A stretch of 64,000 bases of DNA from the NCBI RefSeq assembly GCF_000412675.1, contig NC_021505.1:2412501-2476500 (forward strand), in the 5' to 3' direction. Below the pieces are notes generated by a model. The model saw only the letters and a list, made by a program, of their open reading frames with translations. It did not search any database and had not been told where the DNA came from. The DNA is from Pseudomonas putida NBRC 14164 (GTDB taxonomy: Bacteria; Pseudomonadota; Gammaproteobacteria; Pseudomonadales; Pseudomonadaceae). Position numbers and translations under genes: made by a program. Shown here piece by piece: positions 1-12,140 of the stretch. How positions within the stretch are numbered: position 1 is the first letter of the stretch; every line of letters starts with the position of its first letter.

Positions 1-33
1 CTTGCCTGCTGGCGCGCCGTCATCGAGAGAGCC

Positions 34-912
34 ATGAGTTCCAGTACACCGCTGTCCGGCGTCAACCAACCCCTGCGCGGCATCGCCTTGGTGGTGGTGG
101 CGACGTTGCTGTTTGCCAGCCACGATGCCTTGTCCAAATTCCTCGGCGGCCTGTACCCGATCGTCATGGTGGTCTGGGCCCGGTACGTGGTGCATACGCT
201 GCTGATGGCCGGCATCTTCCTGCCCAAGTCAGGCCTTAACGTGCTGCGTACGCGCCGCCCGGTGTTGCAGACGCTGCGGGCCTTGAGCCTGCTGAGCACC
301 AGCCTGCTGTTTACCACTGGGCTGCAATACCTGCCGCTGGCCGAGGCCACTGCGGTCAACTTTCTTGCCCCGGTGCTGGTCACCGCGTTATCGGCACCTT
401 TGTTGAAAGAACGGGTGACTGTGGGGCAGTGGGTGGCGGTGGTGATGGGCTTTATCGGCGTGCTGGTGGTGGTGCACCCGGGTGGAGCGATGTTCACCCC
501 GGCAATCCTGTACCCGTTCGGCTCTGCGCTGGGCTTCTGCTTCTATCAGTTGCTGACGCGCATCCTCGCAGCCCATGACAGCCCGACCACCAGCAACTTC
601 TATGCAGGGCTGTGCAACACCTTGGCGATGAGTGCGCTGGTGCCGTTCTTCTGGGAGACGCCGCGTTGGGACCATGCGCTGCTGATGCTGGCGCTGGGTG
701 GCTTTGGCATGACTGCACACCTGCTGCTGACCCAGGCTTTCCGCCATGCAGCCCCGGCGTTGCTGGCGCCGTTCAGCTATTGCCAGATCGTGTTTGCCGG
801 GCTGCTGGGGGTAATCATCTACAGGCAGGTGCCGGATACCCTGAGCCTGGTGGGTATTTCGGTGATCTGCCTCAGTGGGCTGGGCGCGGCGTGGATGCAG
901 CGCAAGAAGTGA
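34..912 (+). CDS. DMT (EamA) family membrane exporter
   Basis: This 292-residue protein is almost entirely hydrophobic, with about ten predicted membrane segments arranged as two EamA repeats, which is the usual DMT-superfamily size and layout. Such proteins act in the inner membrane as metabolite or drug exporters; the substrate cannot be read from sequence. The ATG follows a purine-rich GAGAGA stretch. It converges with the LysR gene that ends 9 bases downstream. The family call is firm and the substrate is unknown. Confidence 0.85.
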   Translation: MSSSTPLSGVNQPLRGIALVVVATLLFASHDALSKFLGGLYPIVMVVWARYVVHTLLMAGIFLPKSGLNVLRTRRPVLQTLRALSLLSTSLLFTTGLQYLPLAEATAVNFLAPVLVTALSAPLLKERVTVGQWVAVVMGFIGVLVVVHPGGAMFTPAILYPFGSALGFCFYQLLTRILAAHDSPTTSNFYAGLCNTLAMSALVPFFWETPRWDHALLMLALGGFGMTAHLLLTQAFRHAAPALLAPFSYCQIVFAGLLGVIIYRQVPDTLSLVGISVICLSGLGAAWMQRKK

Positions 913-920
913 GTGATTAG

Positions 921-1823
921 CTACCGGGCCATGAACTGCAAGATGCGTTCGCGTAGCCAGCGCTCGGCCGGGTCGTTGTCCTGGGTGCCGCTCCAGACCA
1001 TCGACAGTTCGGCCTCGGTGATGTCGAACGGCGCCGGGTCGGCGCGCAGGCTACCGTCGTCGGCCAGGGCGCAGGCGGCGTAGTCCGGCACGGTGGCAAT
1101 CAGCTCGGTGTTGCGCAGCAGGGCGCGCAGGCTGCCGAACTGCGGCACCGCCAGCACCACCTTGCGGCAACGGCCGATGCGCGCCAGGTCCAGGTCGATG
1201 TTGCCGCTCATGTCGCCGGAGAACGACACCATCACATGCGGGCGCGCGCAGTATTCATCGAGGGTAAGCGGGCCGGGGCGGTCGTCGGCGCGCAGCACGC
1301 GCACGCCGATGTCGCGCAGCTTGCGGCGTTTGGCCGTGGCCGGCAGGTCGGTGGTGTAGCTCACACCTACCGAGATTTCGCCGCTGGCCAGCAGGCCTGG
1401 CATCAACAGGAAGTTGGCCCGGCGCACCACCACACTGATATCCGGGGCTTCTTCGCGCAGGGCCTGCAGCAAGGCCGGGAACAGGCCGAACTCGGCATCG
1501 TCCGACAGGCCCAGGCGGAACACATTGCAGCTGCTGGCCGGGTCGAATTCGCGGGCGCGGCTGATGGCGGCGGAAATCACGTCCATCGCTGGCGCCAGTT
1601 CGGCAAAGATCTGCAGGGCCCTTGGCGTGGGTTCCATGGCCCGGCCACTGCGGATCAGCAACGGGTCGTCGAACAGTTCGCGCAGGCGGGCGAGGGCGGC
1701 GCTGACGGTGGACTGAGTGATGAACAGCTTTTCACCGACACGGGTCAGGTTGCGTTCGATCATCAGGGCTTCGAACAGCACCAGCAGGTTCATGTCGACG
1801 CGGCGCAGGTCGTTGCGGTTCAT
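921..1823 (-). CDS. LysR-family transcriptional regulator
   Basis: The 300-residue protein has an N-terminal winged helix (about residues 9-66, with the segment TQSTVSAALARLRE) followed by a type-2 periplasmic-binding-like effector domain, the standard LysR architecture and length. The N-terminal style (RRVDMNLLVLFEALM) resembles the NodD/LeuO-like branch. It is convergent with the DMT exporter gene, so that gene is not its classical divergent target; 306 bases upstream lies katG on the other strand. Target and effector are unknown. Confidence 0.85.
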   Translation of the reverse strand: MNRNDLRRVDMNLLVLFEALMIERNLTRVGEKLFITQSTVSAALARLRELFDDPLLIRSGRAMEPTPRALQIFAELAPAMDVISAAISRAREFDPASSCNVFRLGLSDDAEFGLFPALLQALREEAPDISVVVRRANFLLMPGLLASGEISVGVSYTTDLPATAKRRKLRDIGVRVLRADDRPGPLTLDEYCARPHVMVSFSGDMSGNIDLDLARIGRCRKVVLAVPQFGSLRALLRNTELIATVPDYAACALADDGSLRADPAPFDITEAELSMVWSGTQDNDPAERWLRERILQFMAR

Positions 1824-4384
<2,561 letters not shown>

Positions 4385-4407
4385 CGGTGTTGCGGGGGGC
4401 GCGTTGC

Positions 4408-4503
4408 GCCCCATTCGCGGGCTTGCCCGCTCCCACAGGTACAGCGCAGCCTCTCAAGGCGGTGAAAATCCTGTGGGAGCGGGCAAGCCCGCGAATGGGC
4501 TGC
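4408..4503. repeat. REP-like inverted pair after katG
   Basis: Two copies of the P. putida-type REP core (GCGGGCTTGCCCGCTCCCAC and its complement) face each other at about 4408-4438 and 4471-4503, forming a long cruciform-capable structure. The same core recurs in many intergenic regions of this window. It may also stop katG transcription. Confidence 0.85.
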
Positions 4504-4639
4504 AGAGCAGCCCCTTGGCCCTGGTGATCCCGCCAATTCCAGGTCGGATAGATACAAAAGCGTCCTCGTCGGTTCTGTTGCAATGCTTCTCAGGCGGCCG
4601 GCCTGAACAGCGTGCTCACAACGACAAGGAACCCCGACC

Positions 4640-5851
4640 ATGCAAATGCCCAAGACCCTGAAAATCCGCAATGGCGACAAGGTGCAGCCGACCTTTTCGG
4701 CGCAGGAATATGCAGCCCGCCACGCCCGGCTGCGGGCCTACATGGCCGAGCAGGACATTGAAGCGGCGATCTTCACGTCGTATCACAACGTCAACTACTA
4801 CAGCGACTTCCTCTACTGCTCGTTCGGCCGCCCATATGCGCTGGTGATCACCCAGGACAAAGTCGTCTCGATCAGCGCCAATATCGATGGCGGGCAGCCC
4901 TGGCGGCGCACGGTCGGCACTGACAACATCGTCTACACCGACTGGCAACGCGACAACTACTTCGTTGCCATCCAGCAGGCGCTGCCGCTGGCCTCGCGCA
5001 TCGGCGTCGAACACGACCACCTCAACCTGCAGAACCACGCCAAGCTGGCCGCCTGCTACCCCAAAGCCGAGTTGTTGGACATTGGCGCGCCGTGCATGCG
5101 CATGCGCATGATCAAGTCGGCTGAGGAGCAGGCGCTGATCCGCCACGGTGCGCAGGTGGCCGACATTGGCGGTGCGGCGGTGGTCGAGGCGCTGCGCGAG
5201 CAGGTGCCGGAGTATGAAGTAGCGCTGCATGCCACCCAGGCGATGGTCCGTGAAATTGCCAGGCGCTTCCCCGATGCGGAGCTGATGGACACCTGGACCT
5301 GGTTCCAGTCCGGGCTCAATACCGATGGCGCGCACAACCCGGTGACCAGCCGTCGCGTCGGCAAGGGTGAAATCCTTAGCCTCAACTGTTTCCCGATGAT
5401 CGCTGGCTACTACACCGCGCTGGAGCGCACACTGTTCCTCGACCATTGCCCGGATGAATACCTGCGCCTTTGGCAGGCCAACGTGGAGGTGCACGAGGCT
5501 GGGTTGAAACTGGTACGCCCAGGCATGCGCTGCAGCGACATCGCCCGTGAACTGAACGAAATCTTCCTGCGCCACGACCTGCTGCAGTACCGCACCTTTG
5601 GCTATGGCCACTCGTTCGGCACCTTGAGCCACTACTACGGCCGCGAAGCGGGGCTGGAGCTGCGCGAAGACATCGACACGGTGCTGGAGCCTGGCATGGT
5701 GGTGTCGATCGAACCGATGATCATGCTGCCCGAGGGGCGACCGGGGGCGGGCGGGTACCGCGAGCATGACATCCTGATCGTCAATGACAACGGCGCCGAG
5801 AACATCACCAGGTTCCCGTATGGGCCGGAGCACAACATCATTCGCAAATAA
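4640..5851 (+). CDS. Creatinase (creatine amidinohydrolase)
   Basis: The enzyme hydrolyses creatine to sarcosine and urea (EC 3.5.3.3). The protein is 403 residues, the exact size of P. putida creatinase. Numbering from the ATG places the catalytic base His232 (in NTDGAHNPVT) and the substrate-binding Glu262 and Glu358 at their canonical positions. The fold is the M24 pita-bread fold without the metal ligands of the aminopeptidases. The ATG is preceded by CAAGGAA. The next gene is an MFS transporter and the one after is a GlxA-type regulator, a sensible creatine uptake-use-regulation set. No sarcosine oxidase lies in this window. Confidence 0.96.
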   Translation: MQMPKTLKIRNGDKVQPTFSAQEYAARHARLRAYMAEQDIEAAIFTSYHNVNYYSDFLYCSFGRPYALVITQDKVVSISANIDGGQPWRRTVGTDNIVYTDWQRDNYFVAIQQALPLASRIGVEHDHLNLQNHAKLAACYPKAELLDIGAPCMRMRMIKSAEEQALIRHGAQVADIGGAAVVEALREQVPEYEVALHATQAMVREIARRFPDAELMDTWTWFQSGLNTDGAHNPVTSRRVGKGEILSLNCFPMIAGYYTALERTLFLDHCPDEYLRLWQANVEVHEAGLKLVRPGMRCSDIARELNEIFLRHDLLQYRTFGYGHSFGTLSHYYGREAGLELREDIDTVLEPGMVVSIEPMIMLPEGRPGAGGYREHDILIVNDNGAENITRFPYGPEHNIIRK

Positions 5852-5861
5852 AGACCGCAGC

Positions 5862-5958
5862 TGGCCTCATCGCCGGCAAGCCAGCGCCTGCAGATACTGC
5901 ACAGCATGCAATGCCTGTGGAGTCCCGTGTGGGGGCTGGCTTGCCGGCGATGAGGCCA
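5862..5958. repeat. REP-like inverted pair between creatinase and MFS genes
   Basis: The arms TGGCCTCATCGCCGGCAAGC (about 5862-5886) and its complement (about 5935-5958) form an inverted pair. It lies in the 181-base gap between creatinase and the MFS gene and could attenuate read-through between them. Confidence 0.8.
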
Positions 5959-6032
5959 ACCCGGACAACAAAAATATCACTGTATGACCACCAGACCCTG
6001 CCTCCAATTAAAAGAACCAGAGGGTACCCGTC

Positions 6033-7367
6033 ATGTCCAGCACCACACTTGACCCATCCGCCGTCGCCGGTCCCGCACACAACGCCGAACGCCAGGCCCT
6101 GCGCAAGGCCGCCCGGGCCAGTTTCATGGGTAACTTCGTCGAGTGGTTCGACTACGCCGCTTACGGCTACCTGGCCACCATCATCGCCGCCACCTTCTTC
6201 CCGCAGACCGACAAGACCACCGGCCTGCTGGCAACCTTCGCCGTGTTTGCCCTGTCGTTCCTGGTCCGCCCGCTAGGCGGTATCGTCTGGGGGCACTTTG
6301 GCGACCGCCATGGTCGGCGCAACGCACTGTCGTGGTCGATCCTGATCATGTCGGTATCGACCTTCTGCATCGGCCTGCTGCCTGGTTATGCGCAAATCGG
6401 TTTGTGGGCGCCGGCGCTGCTGTTGCTGATCCGCCTGGTGCAGGGTTTTTCTGCGTCGGGCGAGTACGCCGGTGCTGCGGCGTTCCTGGCCGAATACGCG
6501 CCGGCCGGCCGGCGTGGCCTGTACACCAGTATCGTGCCGGCCAGCACGGCAGCGGGGTTGCTGTTTGGTGCGGCGTTCGTGGCGGTACTGCACGAACTGC
6601 TCAGCAGCGAAGCCCTGCATGAATGGGGCTGGCGCCTGCCGTTCCTGCTGGCGGCGCCGTTCGGCCTGGTGGGGCGCTATATCCGCATGAGCCTGCAGGA
6701 CACGCCCAAGTTCCTGGAGATGGAGCAGCGCCTGGAACACAAGGCCGGCATGGGCCCGACGCCGCTGCGCGAGCTGCTGGGCCAGCACCGCCGCAGCCTG
6801 GCCATCGGCATTGGCGTTACTTGCCTGAACGCGGTGGCGTTCTACCTGCTGCTCAGCTACATGCCGACCTACCTGTCCAGTGAAATGGGCATGAGCGAGC
6901 GGGATTCATTCATTGCTTCGACAGTATCGCTCGCCACTTATATTGGCTTGATCTTCCTGATGGGGCGGCTGTCCGACCGGTTTGGCCGCAAGACCATGCT
7001 GGTGGTGGCTTCGCTGTTGTTCCTGGGGCTGACCGTGCCGTTGTTCCGCCTGCTTGACGGGCAACCGCTGCTGGTCATCCTGGCGATCCAGATTTGCTTC
7101 GGGGCGATACTGGCAATGAACGACGGAACCTTGCCGTGCCTGCTGGCCGAGATTTTCCCGACCCGCGTGCGCTTCAGTGGGTTTGCCCTCAGCTTCAATG
7201 TGGCCAACGCGCTGTTTGGCGGGACTGCACCGTTCATTGCTACCTGGCTGATTCAGGTGACTGGCAGCAAGCTGGCGCCGGCGGGGTATTTGCTGGCAGC
7301 AGCACTGGTGGCACTGGTAGCCATGCTGATGTGTCGGGAGACCGCACATTCCGCCCTGGAGGATTAA
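6033..7367 (+). CDS. MFS transporter, metabolite:H+ symporter (MHS) type
   Basis: The 444-residue protein has twelve predicted membrane segments and the MHS-family signatures FMGNFVEWFDYAAYGYLA near the N-terminus and the loop 2-3 motif GHFGDRHGRRNAL. This family includes ProP, KgtP and related uptake systems for osmolytes and organic acids. The position directly after creatinase, on the same strand, points to creatine or a related guanidino compound as substrate; this is inference from context. The RBS-like GAGGG precedes the ATG. Confidence 0.85.
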   Translation: MSSTTLDPSAVAGPAHNAERQALRKAARASFMGNFVEWFDYAAYGYLATIIAATFFPQTDKTTGLLATFAVFALSFLVRPLGGIVWGHFGDRHGRRNALSWSILIMSVSTFCIGLLPGYAQIGLWAPALLLLIRLVQGFSASGEYAGAAAFLAEYAPAGRRGLYTSIVPASTAAGLLFGAAFVAVLHELLSSEALHEWGWRLPFLLAAPFGLVGRYIRMSLQDTPKFLEMEQRLEHKAGMGPTPLRELLGQHRRSLAIGIGVTCLNAVAFYLLLSYMPTYLSSEMGMSERDSFIASTVSLATYIGLIFLMGRLSDRFGRKTMLVVASLLFLGLTVPLFRLLDGQPLLVILAIQICFGAILAMNDGTLPCLLAEIFPTRVRFSGFALSFNVANALFGGTAPFIATWLIQVTGSKLAPAGYLLAAALVALVAMLMCRETAHSALED

Positions 7368-7376
7368 CTAACCTGT

Positions 7377-7414
7377 ACCGGCCTTTTCGCGGGCATGCCC
7401 GCGAAGAGGCCGGT
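7377..7414. terminator. Hairpin between convergent MFS and GlxA-type genes
   Basis: The stem ACCGGCCTTTTCGCGGGC / GCCCGCGAAGAGGCCGGT lies in the 67-base gap between two convergent genes. It probably ends transcription from both sides; no long T-run follows. Confidence 0.7.
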
Positions 7415-7434
7415 AAAACCAGTAAAAACTTGAA

Positions 7435-8442
7435 TTAATGCAGCGAAGCCTGCCGTCGCTCCCCCAGCGGTGACAAGCCAAAGAACCGGCTGTAACTCTT
7501 GGAAAAATGCGCCGGCGAGCTGAACCCGCAGGCCAGCGCCACCTCGCGCACCTGCACATCGCTGCGCAGCAGCAACTCCCGCGCCCGCGACAGCCGCAGC
7601 TCCAGGTAATACTGGCTGGGCGTGCGCTGCAGGTACTTGTGGAACAGCCGCTCCAGCTGGCGCACGGTCACCTCGTTGAGGCTGGCAAGCTCCTCGAGCC
7701 CCAATGGTTCCTCCAGGTTGGCCTCCATGATCGCCACCACCTGGCTCAGCTTGGGTTGGGCGCTGCCAAGCAGGGTGCGCAGCGGTACCCGCTGGCGATC
7801 GCGCTCGCCCCGCACCCGGTCGCACAGCAACAGCTCTGCCGCCTTGGCCGCAATGTCCTGGCCCCCGGGTTCGCGGGCCACCAGTTGCAGCATCATGTCC
7901 ATGGCTGCCACACCGCCCGAGCAGGTATAACGGTCGCGGTCCAGTTCGAACAGCTGGCTGGAAATGACAATGCCGGGGAAGTGCGCCTGCAATGTCGGCA
8001 GGTCTTCCCAGTGGATGGTGCAGCGGTAGCCTTTGAGCAGTTCGGCCTTGGCCAGCAAGTAGCTACCGGTGCAGATACCGCCCAATGGCAGGTGCTGGCG
8101 GGCCAGCTTGCGCAACCAGTCGATCAGCGGGCGGCTGCTACGGCCACGGTCGATCGGGTTGGCGCCGACCACCAGCAACGTGTCCAGCTCCGGAGCGTTG
8201 GCGATGCTGTAGTCGGGCAGTACCCGCATGCCGTTGCTGGCGACCACGGGTGCCTCGTCTGCGGCAATCAGCACGCTGCGAAACAGAGGCTTGCGCGCGG
8301 CCAGGTTGGCCATGCGCAGGGTTTCCACCGCCGACGCCAGGCCGATGGTGGTGAAATTGGGCAAAATCAGAAAGCCGAAGGTCTTTACGGAACAACTCTT
8401 TACAATAGACGGCGACAGGTTTGTAGAAGCGGGGTGGACCAT
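7435..8442 (-). CDS. GlxA-type transcriptional regulator (DJ-1/PfpI-like domain plus AraC HTH)
   Basis: Residues roughly 10-190 form a class-I glutamine-amidotransferase-like (DJ-1/PfpI) sensor domain, with GGICTGSYLLAKAELL at the nucleophile-elbow region. The last 100 residues are an AraC-type double HTH (LASLNEVTVRQLERLFHKYL and VALACGFSSPAHFSKSYSRFFG). Pseudomonas regulators of this class control use of quaternary amines, sarcosine, arginine and similar compounds. Standing convergent to the creatinase-MFS pair, it is a good candidate for their activator (inference). I prefer the ATG at 8442, which has AGGA upstream, over the TTG 18 bases earlier. Confidence 0.9.
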   Translation of the reverse strand: MVHPASTNLSPSIVKSCSVKTFGFLILPNFTTIGLASAVETLRMANLAARKPLFRSVLIAADEAPVVASNGMRVLPDYSIANAPELDTLLVVGANPIDRGRSSRPLIDWLRKLARQHLPLGGICTGSYLLAKAELLKGYRCTIHWEDLPTLQAHFPGIVISSQLFELDRDRYTCSGGVAAMDMMLQLVAREPGGQDIAAKAAELLLCDRVRGERDRQRVPLRTLLGSAQPKLSQVVAIMEANLEEPLGLEELASLNEVTVRQLERLFHKYLQRTPSQYYLELRLSRARELLLRSDVQVREVALACGFSSPAHFSKSYSRFFGLSPLGERRQASLH

Positions 8443-8622
8443 TGCGCTGTTCCTGTGCAAGCTGAGGCAGAGTTCGTCAGGGGCAGAAAGAAATACAGCC
8501 TCGCGTGGTTCTTGTTGTTATAGGTCGTTGCCGGGTTGATCTTACACCCCGGGCGCAGCGGCCAGGAATGGCCCCGCCGGCTGGCAGGGCCGACAGTGAT
8601 TGCACAGAGAAGGTGATCGTTC

Positions 8623-9951
8623 GTGAACCCCGAATCCATGCTGGCGGCATTGCCAGGCTACGCCATATCGCCCGAGTCGATCCAGGTGCTGCCCGATGCC
8701 AAGGCATACCGCGCCTGCCTGCTCGAGCGCATCCGCACCGCGACCCGGCGCATCGTCATCGTCGCACTGTACCTGCAGGAAGACGAGGCCGGCCAGGAAG
8801 TGCTGGATGCCTTGTACCAGGCCAAGGCCGAGCGGCCAGGCCTGGAAATCACCATCGTGGTCGACTGGTTCCGTGCCCGCCGTGGTCTGCTGGGGGGCGG
8901 GCGCCAGCCGGGTAACGCTGCCTGGTATCAGGCCCAGCGCCAGTTGCGCGGGCTGGATATCGTCATTCACGGGGTACCGGTGCAGACCCGCGAGCTGTTC
9001 GGCGTGCTGCACTTGAAGGGCAGCATCATCGACGATTGCGTGATCTACACCGGCGCCAGCCTGAACAACGTCTACCTGCACCGCTTCGACCGCTATCGCC
9101 TGGACCGCTACCACCTGTTCCAGTCGCCGGGGCTTGCCGACGCCATGGTCGACCTGGTACAGCGCCTGTTGCACCACACCGCTACACCACGCCTCGACTT
9201 GCCTGCACAACCTGCCACCCGCAGCCTGCGCGGCGATATCCGGCGCTTGCGAGCGCGGTTGCGGCGCATGGCCTACGAGGCACCAGCCAGCGTGGCAGGG
9301 CAGGGGTTGCGGGTGATTCCGCTGCTGGGCGTGGGCCGTGGCAACCCGTTGAACCGGGCAATGTGCGCCCTGTTGGCGGCGGCGCGCACGCAACTCATCA
9401 TCAGTACGCCGTATTTCAACCCGCCGCGTGTGGTCATGCGCGAGCTTGACCATGCGCTGGAGCGGGGGGTGCACGTCGAGCTGATCGTCGGTGACCGCAC
9501 GGCCAACGACTTCTATATCGCCCCGGGTGAGCCGTTCAGTGCCAGTGGCGCCTTGCCTTATCTGTACGAAGACAACCTGCGTGCCTTCGCCCGACGCCGC
9601 CATGCGGCGATTGCCAGCGGCCAGCTACAAGTGCGGATCTGGAACGATCCCGGGCATACCTTCCATGCCAAGGGCGTGTGGGCCGACCAGCGCTATTCGC
9701 TGCTGACCGGGAACAACCTGAACCCGCGCGGGTTCAACCTGGACCTGGAAAACGGCCTGCTGATCGATGACCCGCAAGGGCAATGGCTGGCGCCACGGGA
9801 AGCGGAGCTGACCGAGCTACGCCGGCATGCGCCGAAGATTGCCTCGGCAGAGGCCTTGGGGGTGAAGGCCGAACACCCCAAGGAAGTACGCAAGCTTCTG
9901 CGGCGGTTGCGTTTTAGCCGGTTGGAGCCGTTGATCAAGCGGGTGCTCTGA
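8623..9951 (+). CDS. pssA: CDP-diacylglycerol-serine O-phosphatidyltransferase
   Basis: PssA makes phosphatidylserine from CDP-diacylglycerol and serine, the first committed step to phosphatidylethanolamine. The 442-residue protein belongs to the phospholipase D superfamily and has two HKD motifs: LHLKGSIIDD in the first half and FHAKGVWADQ in the second, each followed by the expected TG(A/N)(S/N)LNN segment. Length and layout match the soluble E. coli-type enzyme rather than the small integral-membrane type. It starts at a GTG with GAGAAGG upstream. Confidence 0.93.
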   Translation: MNPESMLAALPGYAISPESIQVLPDAKAYRACLLERIRTATRRIVIVALYLQEDEAGQEVLDALYQAKAERPGLEITIVVDWFRARRGLLGGGRQPGNAAWYQAQRQLRGLDIVIHGVPVQTRELFGVLHLKGSIIDDCVIYTGASLNNVYLHRFDRYRLDRYHLFQSPGLADAMVDLVQRLLHHTATPRLDLPAQPATRSLRGDIRRLRARLRRMAYEAPASVAGQGLRVIPLLGVGRGNPLNRAMCALLAAARTQLIISTPYFNPPRVVMRELDHALERGVHVELIVGDRTANDFYIAPGEPFSASGALPYLYEDNLRAFARRRHAAIASGQLQVRIWNDPGHTFHAKGVWADQRYSLLTGNNLNPRGFNLDLENGLLIDDPQGQWLAPREAELTELRRHAPKIASAEALGVKAEHPKEVRKLLRRLRFSRLEPLIKRVL

Positions 9952-9999
9952 TGATTTGTCGGGTGCGCTCTTCGCAGGAGCGTCCCGGCAAGGCCGCTC

Positions 10000-10965
10000 C
10001 TACAGAGAACGTGCCGGTTCGGTCGCTGTGGCTATCTCGGCTTTCTTCTTGCTTTGCGGCTTGAGCCGCGACACTGCAAACAGCACCACTGCCAGCCCGA
10101 TGACCTGGTACAGCGAAATCTCTTCACTCAAGAGTGCCCATGACGCCAACACCGTCAGCACCGGCCCCAGGTTGCCCACTGCCGCAGTGTGAGTCGGCCC
10201 GAGCCGCTGGATTGCCAGCGCCACCCAGTAGATCGGCAATACCGTGGAAAACACCGCCATCAACCCGGCGTTGGCCCACACCGCGCCCGGCAACTGCCAC
10301 AGCTGCCCGACCGGTGCCACCAGCAGGTAATGCGCCAGCACCATCAGCGACGACGCGGTGCCGCACAGCCCGGCCAGGCGCATCGAGCCCATCCGCTTGA
10401 GCATCATCCCGGTGCCGGAATAATACAGCGCGTAGGTCACCGCACTGGCGAACACCCACAGCGAGCCCAGCACCACCTGTTGGCCAACCCCGGCGACACT
10501 GACGTCGTGGACGAAGGCGATGCCCAGCCCCAGGTAGCACAGGCCCATGGCCGACAAGGTGCGCAGGCTTGGCCGCTCACGCAGGGCGATGGCCTGGAAC
10601 ACCAGCACCAGCGTCGGGTAGGTGAACAGGATCAGCCGCTCGAGCCCGGCGCTGATGTACTGCAAACCATAAAAGTCGAAAAGGCTGGCCAGGTAATAAC
10701 CCAGCAGCCCAAGCAAGCACACACGCAAACCGTCGCCCAGTTTGAGCGGGGCGCTGCCTTGGCTACGGCTGGCCCATACCAGCCAGGCGAACAACGGTAG
10801 CGCCAGCCCCATGCGCATCGCCAGCAGGCTGATGGCGTCCACCGGCCCGGCAGCGTACGCGAGCTTGACGAAAATCGCCTTGAAGCTGAAGCCCAGGGCG
10901 GCCAGCACGGCGTACAAGGCGCCGCTCTGCATCTGGCGTTGGATCAGGCTGCGTAATGCGTTCAT
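10000..10965 (-). CDS. DMT (EamA) family membrane exporter
   Basis: The 321-residue protein has about ten hydrophobic segments in two EamA repeats and a short charged C-terminal tail (KPQSKKKAEIATATEP). It is divergent from a LysR-family gene starting about 100 bases away, the usual arrangement in which the regulator controls the exporter. Substrate unknown. Confidence 0.85.
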   Translation of the reverse strand: MNALRSLIQRQMQSGALYAVLAALGFSFKAIFVKLAYAAGPVDAISLLAMRMGLALPLFAWLVWASRSQGSAPLKLGDGLRVCLLGLLGYYLASLFDFYGLQYISAGLERLILFTYPTLVLVFQAIALRERPSLRTLSAMGLCYLGLGIAFVHDVSVAGVGQQVVLGSLWVFASAVTYALYYSGTGMMLKRMGSMRLAGLCGTASSLMVLAHYLLVAPVGQLWQLPGAVWANAGLMAVFSTVLPIYWVALAIQRLGPTHTAAVGNLGPVLTVLASWALLSEEISLYQVIGLAVVLFAVSRLKPQSKKKAEIATATEPARSL

Positions 10966-11066
10966 GGAGTACCCGAAGCAGAAGAATGACAGGGCTTATT
11001 CTGAACAGAAGGCGGCTAAGCTAGAATCGCTTTTAATCGAACAGGGTGTTCGCTTTTGGAGAAGTC

Positions 11067-11996
11067 ATGCCATTCGACCTGACTGACCTGCGCCTGCTGC
11101 TGGCCATCGCTGCCACAGGCAGCCTGAGCAAGGCGGCTGCCACCTTTCCGGTGGCCGTATCGGCCGCCAGTAATCGCCTGCGCCTGCTGGAAGAGCGCTG
11201 CGGGCTGGCGCTGTTCATCCGTAATGCCGCTGGCATGCAGCTAACGCCATCCGGGCGACTGGTGCTCGAGGGCGCGCGAACCGTCCTCGCTGAGGCGCAA
11301 AAGCTGCAGGGCACCTTGAAAGAGCTGTCTGGTGAGCACCGCATCACCTTGCGCCTGGCGGCTTCCACCGTGACCAACAGCACATTGCTGCCCGCCGTGT
11401 TGGGGCCGTTCCTGGCGGACTACCCGGAAGTCGACCTGCAGCTGGTCGAGCACAAGAGCGTGGATGTGCTGCGGGTAGTGGTGGCCAACGAATGCGAGAT
11501 CGGTGTGTATGACGGCATCCTGAACAGTGAGGGCGTGGTATCGCTGCCGTTTCGCACCGAGCGCCTGGTGATGCTGGTGCCTGCCGGTCATCCACTGGCC
11601 GGGCGCGAGCAGCTACGCCTGGTCGACGCCTTGGGCTTTGCGTTCATCTGCCTCCCGGGTGAGCGGCCGATGCAGCGTTTTGTCGAGGAAATGGCGATGA
11701 AGCTGGCCATGCCCCTGAAGGTTCGGGTGCGTGCACCGAGTTTCGAGGCGATCGCTCAGTTGGTGGCACAGCGTGCAGGGGTGGCAATGCTGCCTGAAAC
11801 AGCGGCCCTTCGCGCCGAACAGGAGCTGCCGGTGCGCAGGGTGGCCCTGGCCGAAAGCTGGGCCACCCTGGAGCTTCGCCTGTGCTTCCGTGACTGGGAG
11901 CAATTGAGCTCGCATGGGCGGCAACTGGTGAGTTTTCTCTCCGGGCTTGAGGGGGGCGAGACCACTGCGATTTCTGTAGTGAACACTGTGCCTTGA
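11067..11996 (+). CDS. LysR-family transcriptional regulator
   Basis: About 309 residues with an N-terminal winged helix (LRLLLAIAATGSLSKAAATF) and a C-terminal effector-binding domain. The ATG at 11067 has GGAGAAG six bases upstream; an in-frame GTG at 11046 is less convincing. It is divergent from the DMT exporter gene, so exporter control is the natural guess. Effector unknown. Confidence 0.87.
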   Translation: MPFDLTDLRLLLAIAATGSLSKAAATFPVAVSAASNRLRLLEERCGLALFIRNAAGMQLTPSGRLVLEGARTVLAEAQKLQGTLKELSGEHRITLRLAASTVTNSTLLPAVLGPFLADYPEVDLQLVEHKSVDVLRVVVANECEIGVYDGILNSEGVVSLPFRTERLVMLVPAGHPLAGREQLRLVDALGFAFICLPGERPMQRFVEEMAMKLAMPLKVRVRAPSFEAIAQLVAQRAGVAMLPETAALRAEQELPVRRVALAESWATLELRLCFRDWEQLSSHGRQLVSFLSGLEGGETTAISVVNTVP

Positions 11997-12140
11997 TGTC
12001 AAAATGATATTGCTGGCATGCCTCTATCTACAGGGGCTGGGCTATCATTTGCAGTCAACCGTGCAAGGCCCCTCTGAAAAGTCATCACGAGCGCATACAA
12101 TCGGGCCTTTTCCTCGTTAACCAGATAGGCCAATGCGTAT

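Noticed and set aside
4616..5833. 405-codon open frame antisense to creatinase
   Set aside because: Creatinase is certain with its active-site residues at canonical positions.
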